Positions 44,282-52,625 of a stretch of 64,000 nucleotides of DNA are shown piece by piece. The DNA is taken from NCBI RefSeq assembly GCF_005876955.1, contig NZ_SSCL01000004.1:248001-312000 (forward strand), given 5' to 3'. Made by a program: the position numbers and the translations under genes. The notes under the pieces were generated by a model. That model was not told where the DNA came from and ran no database searches. It saw only the letters and a list, made by a program, of their open reading frames with translations. Position 1 is the stretch's first letter; each line of letters begins with the position of its first letter. This stretch comes from Sinomonas gamaensis (GTDB lineage Bacteria; Actinomycetota; Actinomycetes; Actinomycetales; Micrococcaceae).

Positions 44282-45649
44282 TCACTTCCGCACGGTGTCA
44301 CCTTCGAGGGGCAGGCCCGCCGCAGCGGCGCGCTCGAAGGAATCGTCGATATGCACCACGCCATACCCGGCTCGGTCGAGCAGGCTAGCCGCAACACCCG
44401 CCCGGTAGCCCGAGCCGCAGTGCACCCAAAGCCTCCCCGCCGGAACCTCGTCAAGGCGGGAGAGCAACTCGTGAATCGGGATGTTGACGGCCCCCTCGAT
44501 CCTCGCCGCCTTGTGCTCCTCGGCTCGGCGCACGTCGAGGATCACGTCCTCCGGCGTGCGTTGCGCGGCCACGTCCTGCCAGCGGACCCGCGGATAGGAA
44601 GACAAGGGGGCGCCCGGCGCCAACCGTGCAGGATCCTCGCCAAGGGCCGCGTCCGGGGAGTCGATCCCGATGCGCGATAGGTCGCGAATCGCGTTCTCGA
44701 CGTCGTCCCGCGAGCCGACGAGCGTGAGCTGGCGGTCGTAGGGGAAGAGCCAGCCAACGTACGTCGTGAACCGTTCGCCGTCCCCGTACTCGAAGCTCGC
44801 GCTGCCCTTGAGATGTTCCGCGGAATAAGCCACCCGATTGCGCAGGTCCACGACCCACTCACCGGCTGCGAGGCGTGCGCTCAGCTCGGCGGGGTCCAGC
44901 GGTTCCGGCACTGCCAGATCTGGTTCCCCGGGCCCCGCCGCGTTCAGAGGCGCCATATGGGCGTAGTAGCTCGGGTAGGCGGACAGGTTGGCGATGAGTT
45001 CGGCGACAAAGTGCGCTTCGTCGTCGTCGGTGAAGACGTGATTCGTTCTGAACTGTTCGCCGAGGGTTGATCCGGCCGCGCCGCTGGCCGGCCCGACCGA
45101 GCAGAACGAGCCGAACCCGTGGGTGGGGTAGAGCGCGGCCGTATCGCCAGCCTCACGGGCGAGGCGGCGGGCGGACGAGTACTGATCGTGGGCGAGCCCG
45201 ATCGTGTCACCCGGGCCCAGCAGGTCCGTTCGCCCCACCGAGCCATACAGCACGCTGCCGCCGGAGAACACGGCCTGCCGGCCGTGATGTTCGACGACGA
45301 ACGAGAGGTGGTTGTGCGTGTGCCCCGGGGTGGCAATCGCCTTCACGGAGAGCTCGCCGACCGCGAAGGTCCCGCCGTCGGAGATGCGCCTCCGCTCGAA
45401 CGAGACGGTCTCCGCGGCGTTGACCACGTACGTGGCCCCGTGCTTCCGGGCGAGGATGTAGCCGCCAGTGACGTAGTCGTTGTGGAGGTGCGTCTCCGCC
45501 ACGTGCGTTACGGTGACTCCGGCCTTCGCGACGGCCGCCTCCAAGCGGTCGATGTCGCGTTGGGCGTCGATGACGAGCGCTGCGTGACCGTCGTGCACGA
45601 TGTAGCTCCGGTCGCCCAGCTGGGGTGTGTCGATCACGATGACGTCCAT
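44282..45649 (-). CDS. Persulfide dioxygenase-like MBL-fold protein fused to rhodanese domains
   Basis: 455 residues. N-terminal metallo-beta-lactamase fold with iron ligands in ETHLHNDYVTGG, ATPGHTHNHLSFVV and the GSVGRTDLLG region, like ETHE1 persulfide dioxygenases. Then two rhodanese domains: the first (about 245-330) lacks a cysteine, the second carries the active-site loop VHCGSGYRAGVAA. Predicted to oxidise or transfer persulfide sulfur. ATG behind GAGGGATTGAC. Converges on rhaB with a 9-nt gap. Confidence 0.9.
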   Translation of the reverse strand: MDVIVIDTPQLGDRSYIVHDGHAALVIDAQRDIDRLEAAVAKAGVTVTHVAETHLHNDYVTGGYILARKHGATYVVNAAETVSFERRRISDGGTFAVGELSVKAIATPGHTHNHLSFVVEHHGRQAVFSGGSVLYGSVGRTDLLGPGDTIGLAHDQYSSARRLAREAGDTAALYPTHGFGSFCSVGPASGAAGSTLGEQFRTNHVFTDDDEAHFVAELIANLSAYPSYYAHMAPLNAAGPGEPDLAVPEPLDPAELSARLAAGEWVVDLRNRVAYSAEHLKGSASFEYGDGERFTTYVGWLFPYDRQLTLVGSRDDVENAIRDLSRIGIDSPDAALGEDPARLAPGAPLSSYPRVRWQDVAAQRTPEDVILDVRRAEEHKAARIEGAVNIPIHELLSRLDEVPAGRLWVHCGSGYRAGVAASLLDRAGYGVVHIDDSFERAAAAGLPLEGDTVRK

Positions 45650-45896
45650 GTCAATCCCTCCGAGGCGAGCGTACGCCCGTGGGGTATCAGACGCGATGGG
45701 GACGGTTCCGCACGAGGGCGACAGCAGAGGGTCACGAAGTCGACGAAGGCCAGACCACGATTGTGCCCGGACCTGGCCTCTAAGAACCGCGTAGCGATCA
45801 GGAGGCCTTTTACGCCCCCGCAACACGCGCGCCCTCGCCACGAAACGGTGCTCTCCCACACTGGAGCGCAGGATCGGGGGAGGAGCGGAGGCATAC

Positions 45897-48575
45897 ATGG
45901 CAACACCCCTCAATCGCACAGTGGCGGACTCGGCGCTCTTGGGCCGATCCCTCCCGCTGGGGCTCTTGCGTCCCTACCTGCAGGTAGAAGACGATGGCGA
46001 CGGACTCGGACCCCATCTCATGGCCGAGCTCAAGCTCATCGCGCGGGAGCCGTCGCTCCTCGTTGCGTGCAACTACGGCGGCACGCTCACCTCCGTGGAC
46101 GGCCAAACCACGGAGACGCTCCCGCTGGGCAGCGCCGCCGTCGCCCTCCGCGCGCTCGCAGCGCTCCCCAACACGCATGCAGCGGTCATCTCAGGGCGTT
46201 CCCTCCGCGATCTCGCGGCGATGTCGCGCCTCCCGGCAGAGATCCACCTCGTCGGCTCCCACGGCCACGAGTTCGACATGGCGTTCGCGTACAGCACGTC
46301 GCACGCCACGGAGAGCGTGCTCCAGCTCGCGGGGAACGACCTCGTCGAGCGCCTCACGGCACGGCTCGGCGAGCCGCAGTCCGAACGCCTCGTCGCGGAC
46401 CGCGGGCTCGCCTTCGAGCGCAAGCCCTCCGCTTTCGCCGTCCACCGACGCGACGCCGACCCTGACGCCGCAGAAGCGGCGACCGCCGTCGCCCGCGAAA
46501 TCGCCGCCGCCTACGGCCTGTTCTTCGTGGAGGACGGCACCGTCGTCGACCTCTCGGTGCTGCCGCCTGCGAAGGGCGCCGCTCTGGACCGACTCCGGTC
46601 GCAGCTCGGGGTGAGCGCCGCGCTCTACGCCGGGGACGCTTCGAGCGACGAGGACGCGCTCGCCACCCTGCGGGGCCCCGACCTCGGGCTGCACATCGGG
46701 CCGCGCTCGACGACGGCGAAGCACCGGCTGCGCGATCCGGAGGCTTTCGCTCGGGTGCTGGCGGTCCTCTTCGAGCTGCGGCGCGCCTGGCTCTTCGGCG
46801 AGGAGGCCGTGGCCCTCGAGCGGCACTCCATGCTCGGGGATGGGAGCTCGACGGCGCTCGTCACCCCGGACGGCAAGATCTGCTGGATGACCCACCCGCT
46901 CCCCGACTCGGGTTCTCTGTTCGCGCACGTCCTCGGCGGCGAACCGGCCGGCCACTTCTCCGTGAGTCCCGTCGCTGGGACGCGGCTCCTGGGCCAGCGG
47001 TACCTCGACAACACGATGATCGTCGAGACCCGTTGGGCGGACATGGACGTGCTCGACTACCTCGAGCCATCGCCCGAGGGCATCACCCAGCTCGTGCGCG
47101 TGCTCACGGGGAAGGGCGTGGCCCGCATCGTGTTCGCCCCGCGCCCTGATTACGCCGGCGCACCCTGCGCGATCGAGGAGCGGGGCGAGTCGCTCCACGT
47201 TGTCGGGACATCGGAGCCGATCGCGCTGCACGCTCCGGGGGTTCGCTTCGTCGTCGCGAGCGACGGGCGTCACGCCACTGCGACCGGGCAGGTGGATCTC
47301 TCGCGGGGCCCTGTTGTCCTGACGCTGCGATGCGGGGATCCGGAGCCGTTCGAGCCGGATCCTTCAGGCGAACCGCAGCGGCGGGCGGCCGTTGCGGAGG
47401 GCGCGCGGGGCTGGGTGCGGCGCCTCGACATCCCGGCGGTCAAGCCGTCCTTGGTCGTCCGGTCGGCGCTCACGCTGCGGCATCTGGTCCACGAGCCCAC
47501 CGGCGCGGTCCTCGCGGCGCCCACGACGTCCCTTCCCGAGGGCATCGGCGGGACGCGGAATTGGGATTACCGGTACTGCTGGCTGCGGGACGCGTCCCTG
47601 AGCGTCCTTGCGCTCGTGGAGCTCGGCTCCACGGACGAGGCGAACGGTTTCCTCGCATGGCTCGGCCGCATCCTCACGACCGCTTCGGGCCCCGAATGGC
47701 TCCACCCGCTCTACTCGGTCACGGGGGCGCCGCTCTCCACCGAGGCCTCGATCGAGCATCTTCCGGGCTACGCGGGCTCGCGGCCCGTGCGGATCGGCAA
47801 CGCCGCGGACCATCAGGTGCAGCTCGATGTGTTCGGTCCGGTCGCGCAGCTCATCGACGCCCTCTCGGAGCGCACGGGGCACCTGCCCGATGAGCACTGG
47901 GAACTGCTGCGGCAGATGGCCTTCGCCGTGGCGGCCCGGTGGCACGAGCCCGACCACGGCATCTGGGAAGCCAGGCGCGCGCCGCGCCACCACGTCTACT
48001 CGAAGACGATGTGCTGGGTCACGCTCGACCGGGCCCTCCGCGCCGCCCGCCGCCACGGACGCGAGGCCGACGACGGCTGGGAGCCGCTCGCCGCCGTCGT
48101 CCGCTCCGAGGTGCTCGCCCAAGGCTGGCACGACGAGGCCCAGGCGTTCACGGTCGCCTACGGCAGCCCCGATTTGGACGCCGCCGTGCTCCACGTCGGG
48201 CTGTCTGGGCTCGTCGACCCGCTCGACCCGCGCTTCCTCGCGACCGTCGCCGCGGTCGAGCGGGAGCTGCGGGTGGGGCCCACCGTCTTCAGGTACATGT
48301 ACGACGACGGCCTGCCGGGCTTGGAGGGCGGGTTCCACCTGTGCACGGCGTGGCTCATCGAGGCCTACCTCGCGGTGGGGCGGCGTGACGATGCCGAGGA
48401 TCTGTTTGCACGACTCGTCGCGCTCATGGGCCCCACGGGACTGCTGCCCGAGGAGTACGATCCCTCGACCGAGACGCATCTCGGGAATCACCCGCAGGCG
48501 TACTCGCATCTGGGCTTCATCCGGTGCGCCCGGCTTCTGGACGAGAAGCGCCGTCCTGAATCGACTGCTCCATAA
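45897..48575 (+). CDS. GH15 glycosidase (trehalase/glucoamylase type) with N-terminal inactive-looking trehalose-phosphatase domain
   Basis: 892 residues. About 30-305 is a HAD/OtsB-like domain: VISGRSLRDLA, VGSHGHEFD, Lys in FERKPSAF, and GDASSDEDAL. The nucleophile motif, normally DYDGT, reads ACNYGGTLT: Asn59 and Gly61 replace both catalytic aspartates. About 320-885 is a GH15 (alpha/alpha)6 domain with RNWDYRYCWLRDA, YDDGLPGLEGGFHLCTAWLIE and LLPEEYDPSTETHLGNHPQAYSHL. GGAG precedes the ATG. The hydrolase part looks active; the front domain is probably a sugar-phosphate sensor or structural module. The stop codon lies inside a hairpin. Confidence 0.9.
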   Translation: MATPLNRTVADSALLGRSLPLGLLRPYLQVEDDGDGLGPHLMAELKLIAREPSLLVACNYGGTLTSVDGQTTETLPLGSAAVALRALAALPNTHAAVISGRSLRDLAAMSRLPAEIHLVGSHGHEFDMAFAYSTSHATESVLQLAGNDLVERLTARLGEPQSERLVADRGLAFERKPSAFAVHRRDADPDAAEAATAVAREIAAAYGLFFVEDGTVVDLSVLPPAKGAALDRLRSQLGVSAALYAGDASSDEDALATLRGPDLGLHIGPRSTTAKHRLRDPEAFARVLAVLFELRRAWLFGEEAVALERHSMLGDGSSTALVTPDGKICWMTHPLPDSGSLFAHVLGGEPAGHFSVSPVAGTRLLGQRYLDNTMIVETRWADMDVLDYLEPSPEGITQLVRVLTGKGVARIVFAPRPDYAGAPCAIEERGESLHVVGTSEPIALHAPGVRFVVASDGRHATATGQVDLSRGPVVLTLRCGDPEPFEPDPSGEPQRRAAVAEGARGWVRRLDIPAVKPSLVVRSALTLRHLVHEPTGAVLAAPTTSLPEGIGGTRNWDYRYCWLRDASLSVLALVELGSTDEANGFLAWLGRILTTASGPEWLHPLYSVTGAPLSTEASIEHLPGYAGSRPVRIGNAADHQVQLDVFGPVAQLIDALSERTGHLPDEHWELLRQMAFAVAARWHEPDHGIWEARRAPRHHVYSKTMCWVTLDRALRAARRHGREADDGWEPLAAVVRSEVLAQGWHDEAQAFTVAYGSPDLDAAVLHVGLSGLVDPLDPRFLATVAAVERELRVGPTVFRYMYDDGLPGLEGGFHLCTAWLIEAYLAVGRRDDAEDLFARLVALMGPTGLLPEEYDPSTETHLGNHPQAYSHLGFIRCARLLDEKRRPESTAP

Positions 48576-48613
48576 CTGTCGTTTTCACCGCTCATAACGA
48601 CAGTTATGGAGCA
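48566..48613 (+). terminator. 18-bp perfect hairpin overlapping the GH15 stop codon
   Basis: TGCTCCATAACTGTCGTT (48566-48583) pairs exactly with 48596-48613 across a 12-nt loop. A further TCGA/TCGA pairing past one mismatch gives about 22 bp. The stop codon TAA (48573-48575) is in the 5' arm. Less GC-rich than its surroundings. No T-run follows. Confidence 0.65.
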
Positions 48614-48700
48614 ATCGATGGGGAGCGGAGGGGAGGGGCGGGCAGGCGCTTTCCCGTATATCTTTGGCAGAGGCGTGACGGTGAAGTACGGTTGACCAGA

Positions 48701-48708
48701 AACCGGTT
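48701..48708. promoter_or_regulatory. Short LacI-like palindrome AACCGGTT
   Basis: In the context AGAAACCGGTTACT, 37 nt before the start codon of the Gfo/Idh gene. Central CG and position resemble a LacI-family operator, but the palindrome is only 8 bp. Confidence 0.35.
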
Positions 48709-48744
48709 ACTCAGTCTCCGCAGCCTACGAGGAGTCCTGGACCA

Positions 48745-50091
48745 ATGGCCCCCAAGAAGTACGCCCTCGCCGGAACCGGCTCGCGGGCGGAAATGTACGT
48801 CGATGCCCTGCTCGGCCCGCACGCAGACCTCGGCTCCCTCGTCGCATTCGTGGATACCAACGAGCACCGGATGTCGTACCACGACGCGCGCATCGCCGCC
48901 CGTCGTCCCGACGCTCAGCCGACGCGCCACTACAGCCCCGAGCGCCTTGGCGAGATGTTCGACGTCGAGCGCCCGGACGCGCTCATCGTCACAACGCCGG
49001 ACTACACCCACGCCCACTATGTGACCGCGGCCTTGGACCGCGGCGTCGACGTGATCTGCGAGAAGCCCATGACGACGTCAGTCCAGGGCATCGCGGACAT
49101 CGTCCGTTCGGCGCGGCGTGTCAAGGAGCAGTCGGGTGCCAACCTCGTCGTCACCTTCAACTACCGCTATTCGCCGCGCAACTCGGTCCTCAAGGACATC
49201 ATCCAGTCGGGCAAGATCGGCAAGGTCACATCGGTGCACTTCGAGTGGTGCCTCGACACGGTCCACGGTGCCGACTACTTCCGCCGCTGGCACCGCAACA
49301 AGGCCAACTCCGGCGGCCTCCTGGTCCACAAGTCGACGCACCACTTCGACCTCGTCAACTGGTGGCTCGGCGACGTCCCCGAAACCGTCTACGCCCAGGG
49401 CGGCCTCCGCTTCTACGGCGCCCAGAACGCCGCCGAGCGCGGCCTCGGCGAGCGCCCCGAGCTGAGCCGCGACAACCCGAACCGCAACGACCCCTTCAAT
49501 CTGGACCTTGAGGCCGACCCGAAGCTGCGCGGCCTCTACCTCGAGGCCGAGGCGGACGACGGCTACCTCCGCGACCGCGACGTCTTCACCGAGGGCATCG
49601 ACATCGAGGACAACCTGAGCCTCGTGGTCGGCTACCGCGGCGGCGCCTCGATGGCGTACACGCTGGTGGCGCACTCCCCGTGGGAGGGGTACCGCGTCGC
49701 GTTCAACGGCACCGAGGGCCGCGTGGAGATCGAGGTCGTCGAGCGCGGCTCGGTGTCCCCGGACAAGCACACGCTCGACCCGTCCGTCGCCGAGGACTCC
49801 GAGCGCCCGGACGAGAACGTGCGGCCCGAGGGCCAGCGGATCATCCTCCAGCGCCTGTGGGAGCCGGCCCACGAGGTCCCGATCCCCGAAGGCACGGGCG
49901 GGCATGGCGGCGGCGACGCGATGCTGCTCTCTGACGTCTTCCGCGGGCCGGCTAGCGATCCGCTAAGTCGGCAGGCCGGCTACATCGACGGGATCCGGAG
50001 CGTCCTCGTCGGCGTCGGCGCGAACGAGTCCCTGCGCACGGGCCAGGCAGTCCGGCTCGCCGACTTCGGCGTCCCGCTCGACGATGCCTGA
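48745..50091 (+). CDS. Gfo/Idh/MocA-family oxidoreductase
   Basis: 448 residues. N-terminal NAD(P) fold (ALAGTGSRAEMYVDAL), EKPMTTSVQG, VVTFNYRYSPRN, and HKSTHHFDLVNWWLGD with the catalytic-type His/Asp. Sugar-derivative dehydrogenase; substrate unknown. AGGAG before the ATG. Converges on the LacI gene, which may control it or the esterase. Confidence 0.9.
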   Translation: MAPKKYALAGTGSRAEMYVDALLGPHADLGSLVAFVDTNEHRMSYHDARIAARRPDAQPTRHYSPERLGEMFDVERPDALIVTTPDYTHAHYVTAALDRGVDVICEKPMTTSVQGIADIVRSARRVKEQSGANLVVTFNYRYSPRNSVLKDIIQSGKIGKVTSVHFEWCLDTVHGADYFRRWHRNKANSGGLLVHKSTHHFDLVNWWLGDVPETVYAQGGLRFYGAQNAAERGLGERPELSRDNPNRNDPFNLDLEADPKLRGLYLEAEADDGYLRDRDVFTEGIDIEDNLSLVVGYRGGASMAYTLVAHSPWEGYRVAFNGTEGRVEIEVVERGSVSPDKHTLDPSVAEDSERPDENVRPEGQRIILQRLWEPAHEVPIPEGTGGHGGGDAMLLSDVFRGPASDPLSRQAGYIDGIRSVLVGVGANESLRTGQAVRLADFGVPLDDA

Positions 50092-50278
50092 GGATTGCCG
50101 TCCCGGAGCTGTCTGAGCATCTCCGAAGTCCCCAACTTCTTCGCCAACTTCACCAGTTTTCACGGCCTTGAGAGAACGACGACGGCGGAGGTCGCCCGAG
50201 ATTTCAAGGCTGGCCTTCGCCGTTCTCGCTGAATGATGGGGAGTCCGGCGGAGAATCTGGTGAGATCGGCGAGCGCCT

Positions 50279-51286
50279 TCAGCGTGCCGGCCCGATGCTC
50301 GCCCGAACCTCGAGGCGCGGCGTGACGGTGAGGTCGTGCTCGGGCTCCCGTGCGTTGAGCAGGTCCCACAGCCGCGCCCAGGCCTGCTCCCCGAGCTGCG
50401 TCTGGGGGACCGAGGCGGTCGTCAGCGCGGGGGAGGAGAAGCGCGAGAACGGGATGCCGTCGAATCCCGTCACGGAGAGCCGCTCGGGAACGGCGACGCC
50501 GGCTTCGTGGAGCGCGCCGAGGAGTCCCAGCGCCACGAGGTCGTTGTAGCACACCGCGGCGGTCGCGCCCGAGGCGAGGACGTCGTCGCGGACTCGGTAG
50601 CCGTCCTCGAACATCGCACCGCAGGGGATCCTTGAGACCTCGGGCCCGTCCGCGCCCAGCTGCTCGAGCGCCGCGAGGCGCGCCCGATTGCCGTAGGAGC
50701 TCTCAGGCCCCGTGAGGTACGCGATCCGCTCGTGGCCGAGCCGCTGCAGCTCGCCGACGATCCGCCGCACGCCCGCCCCGTAGTCCACGGCGAGGCTCGG
50801 GACGCCGTCCACGGGACTCTCGCGGTTGACGAGCACCACCGGCGCAAGCTCGGGCAGAAGGCTGCCGAGGGCGCTCGGATCCATGCGCGGCGAGACGAGG
50901 ACCAGCGCGTCGCAGCGGCGCCGGGCCTCCCGGGCCAGGATCACCTCTTCGTCGGGGTTCTCGATCGAGTCGGCCACCAGCACCCGGTAGCCCTCCTTGG
51001 CCGCTGCGCGCGTGAGGCCCCGGAGGGTCTCCTGGAACATGGGATTGGCGAGGTCAGGCACCACGATCGCGACCGTCTGCGTGCGCCCGATCGCGAGGCT
51101 CCGCGCCACGGTGCTCGGCATGTAGTTGAGCTTTGCCGCGGCGTCCCTCACGCGTTGGCCGATCTCCGGGTCTACCGTGGCGAGGCCGTTCATCACGCGC
51201 GAGACCGTGGCGCGCGAGACGCCCGCCTCCTCGGCGACGTGCGCGATCGTGACCCGCTGGGCGGGTCTCGTGCTCATCCGGGCCAT
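50279..51286 (-). CDS. LacI-family transcriptional regulator
   Basis: 335 residues. Helix-turn-helix VTIAHVAEEAGVSRATVSRVMNGLATV, hinge YMPSTVARSLA, and a ligand domain (VAIVVPDLANPMFQETLRG). Divergent from the acetylxylan-esterase-like gene, with a palindrome-like site between them. Probably controls that esterase, itself and perhaps the neighbouring Gfo/Idh gene. Ligand likely a plant-polymer sugar, by context only. Confidence 0.93.
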   Translation of the reverse strand: MARMSTRPAQRVTIAHVAEEAGVSRATVSRVMNGLATVDPEIGQRVRDAAAKLNYMPSTVARSLAIGRTQTVAIVVPDLANPMFQETLRGLTRAAAKEGYRVLVADSIENPDEEVILAREARRRCDALVLVSPRMDPSALGSLLPELAPVVLVNRESPVDGVPSLAVDYGAGVRRIVGELQRLGHERIAYLTGPESSYGNRARLAALEQLGADGPEVSRIPCGAMFEDGYRVRDDVLASGATAAVCYNDLVALGLLGALHEAGVAVPERLSVTGFDGIPFSRFSSPALTTASVPQTQLGEQAWARLWDLLNAREPEHDLTVTPRLEVRASIGPAR

Positions 51287-51324
51287 GAGGACCTCCTCGT
51301 CAAAGTCACCGGGATGACGGGTCA

Positions 51325-51337
51325 GAAATCGCTTTCC
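51325..51337. promoter_or_regulatory. LacI-type operator GAAATCGCTTTCC
   Basis: Imperfect palindrome related to GGAAAGCGCTTTCC, overlapping the -35/-10 region (TAGACT at 51342-51347) of the esterase gene and upstream of the divergent LacI gene. Confidence 0.55.
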
Positions 51338-51355
51338 CGACTAGACTTCCATGCT

Positions 51356-52381
51356 ATGCCAGCCATCGACCTCCCACTCGCCGAACTGCGTGCGTACCGC
51401 GGAAGCAGCCCACTGCCGGCCGACCTCGACGCCTTCTGGTCGGAAACCATCGACGAGGCCCGCAGCCATCCTCTCAGCCCGCGCTTCGATCGGGTGGAGA
51501 CTCACCTGCCCCTCATCGAGACCTATGACGTCACCTTTGCCGGCTACGGCGGCGACCCGATCAAGGCCTGGCTCCACCTGCCCGCGGCCCAGCCCAGCGC
51601 GGCGGCGGGTGGGCAACTCGAGGCGCTTCCCGCCGTCGTGCATTACCTCGGCTACTCCGGCGGACGCGGCCTCCCGCATCAGAACACGATCTGGGCCCAG
51701 GCGGGGTACGCGATGCTCGTTATGGACTCGCGCGGCCAGGGGTATGGCGGGCAGCTCGGCGAGACGCCGGATCCGCACCCGAGCGCCGGGGGAGTGAGCT
51801 TCCCGGGGCTCATGACTCGGGGCATCCTCGACCGGCGCACCTATTACTTCCGCCGCCTGTTCACTGACGCGCTCCGCGCGATCGAGGCTGTGCAGGCGCA
51901 TCCGAGGGTGGACGCCTCGCGCGTCGTGGTCCAGGGCGTCTCGCAGGGCGGCGCGCTCTCCGTCGCCGCTGCGGGGCTCGCCGCGGGAAGGGTCGACGGC
52001 GTCATCGCCTGCCTGCCCGACGTCAACTTCCTCGCGGACTACTCCCGAGCCCTCGACGTCGCCACGACCGGCCCGTACCCCGAGCTCGAGAACTACCTCA
52101 AGCGGCACCGCGGCGAAGTCGAGGCCGCCTTCGCCACACTGCCGTATTTCGACGTCGTCAACCTCGCCCGCGCCGCGCGCGTCCCGGCGTACTTCTCGGT
52201 GGCCCTCCGCGACACCACGTGCCCGCCGTCGACCGTGTACGCCACGTACAACAACTACGGCGAGTCCTCCCCGGTGCCCGTCGAGAAGTCCATCGAGGAG
52301 TACCCGTTCAACAACCACGAGGGCGGGGGAGAGCACCACGTGGCGCGGCAGCTCGCGTGGATGCGGAAGCTCCTGCCCTGA
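51356..52381 (+). CDS. Acetylxylan esterase / cephalosporin-C deacetylase (carbohydrate esterase family 7)
   Basis: 341 residues. Nucleophile motif GVSQGGALS (Ser about 188), RGQGYGG before it, catalytic Asp near VALRDTTCPPSTVY and His in NNHEGGGEHH. Intracellular deacetylase of short xylo-oligosaccharides in known members. Start chosen at MPAIDLPL; an in-frame ATG 42 nt upstream would overlap the operator. ATG lies 8 nt after TAGACT, compatible with a leaderless message. Confidence 0.92.
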   Translation: MPAIDLPLAELRAYRGSSPLPADLDAFWSETIDEARSHPLSPRFDRVETHLPLIETYDVTFAGYGGDPIKAWLHLPAAQPSAAAGGQLEALPAVVHYLGYSGGRGLPHQNTIWAQAGYAMLVMDSRGQGYGGQLGETPDPHPSAGGVSFPGLMTRGILDRRTYYFRRLFTDALRAIEAVQAHPRVDASRVVVQGVSQGGALSVAAAGLAAGRVDGVIACLPDVNFLADYSRALDVATTGPYPELENYLKRHRGEVEAAFATLPYFDVVNLARAARVPAYFSVALRDTTCPPSTVYATYNNYGESSPVPVEKSIEEYPFNNHEGGGEHHVARQLAWMRKLLP

Positions 52382-52382
52382 A

Positions 52383-52416
52383 TGGTGCTTCTCGCCTGTG
52401 TGGTGCTTCTCGCCTG
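52383..52416 (+). repeat. Direct repeat TGGTGCTTCTCGCCTG, two copies
   Basis: Exact 16-bp copies at 52383 and 52401, directly after the esterase stop codon. Function unknown. Confidence 0.7.
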
Positions 52417-52420
52417 AATG

Positions 52421-52443
52421 TTGCGCCGTCACCTCCGCAGGGT
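52421..52443 (+). repeat. Dispersed 23-bp element, copy 1
   Basis: TTGCGCCGTCA, four bases, then CCGCAGGGT (window spacing). It matches the minus-strand sequence at 63978-64000 in 22 of 23 positions and the plus strand at 63833-63855 in 20 of 23. It ends at the -35 element of the DAHP synthase leader. Confidence 0.65.
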
Positions 52444-52472
52444 TGGCGCGACGGCTGCGGATCCCGTAAGGT
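52443..52472 (+). promoter_or_regulatory. Promoter of the aromatic leader / DAHP synthase transcript
   Basis: TTGGCG (52443-52448), 18-bp spacer, TAAGGT (52467-52472). The leader-peptide ATG is 7 nt after the last T of the -10, so transcription probably begins at the start codon. Confidence 0.65.
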
Positions 52473-52478
52473 GCTCGC

Positions 52479-52532
52479 ATGATCAAGCGTTGGTATGCGT
52501 ATTTTGCGTTGGCTCTGGAGGGCCAAGCGTAG
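52479..52532 (+). CDS. Aromatic leader peptide MIKRWYAYFALALEGQA
   Basis: A 17-codon open frame immediately upstream of DAHP synthase, too short for routine gene calling. Residues 5-9 are Trp-Tyr-Ala-Tyr-Phe: the feedback products of the pathway. Apparently leaderless. Ribosome stalling at these codons would control which downstream RNA stem forms. Ribosome-mediated attenuation of an aromatic gene by a similar leader peptide (AroR) has been described in Corynebacterium glutamicum; this is my recollection and the sequences were not compared. Confidence 0.8.
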   Translation: MIKRWYAYFALALEGQA

Positions 52533-52625
52533 ATACGCGCATACCAACCTTCAGAGCCGACAGGGCAGGGACTCGGTCCCTGCCCTTCGCCATTCCAGGC
52601 AGGCTCTGAACGCGGGGTCTGTCGG
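52489..52625 (+). promoter_or_regulatory. Attenuator with mutually exclusive RNA stems before DAHP synthase
   Basis: Stem A: 52489-52502, which contains the Trp-Tyr-Ala-Tyr codons, pairs with 52533-52548 (14 bp, 2-nt bulge). Stem B: 52511-52521 pairs with 52548-52558 (11 bp, one G-U); its left arm lies in the loop of A, so A and B exclude each other. Stem C: 52550-52558 TTCAGAGCC with 52602-52610 GGCTCTGAA, excluded by B. A GC-rich 11-bp hairpin (52562-52572 with 52576-52586, loop TCG) is the probable terminator. CCGACAG (52557-52563) can also pair with CTGTCGG (52619-52625) near the ribosome site. Confidence 0.7.

Noticed and set aside
50165-50227. Nested hairpins (GCCTTGA/TCAAGGC, GAGAACG/CGTTCTC) between the second Gfo/Idh gene and the LacI gene
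   Set aside because: Short, mutually overlapping stems in a convergent gap; consistent with a weak bidirectional terminator but not distinguishable from chance.
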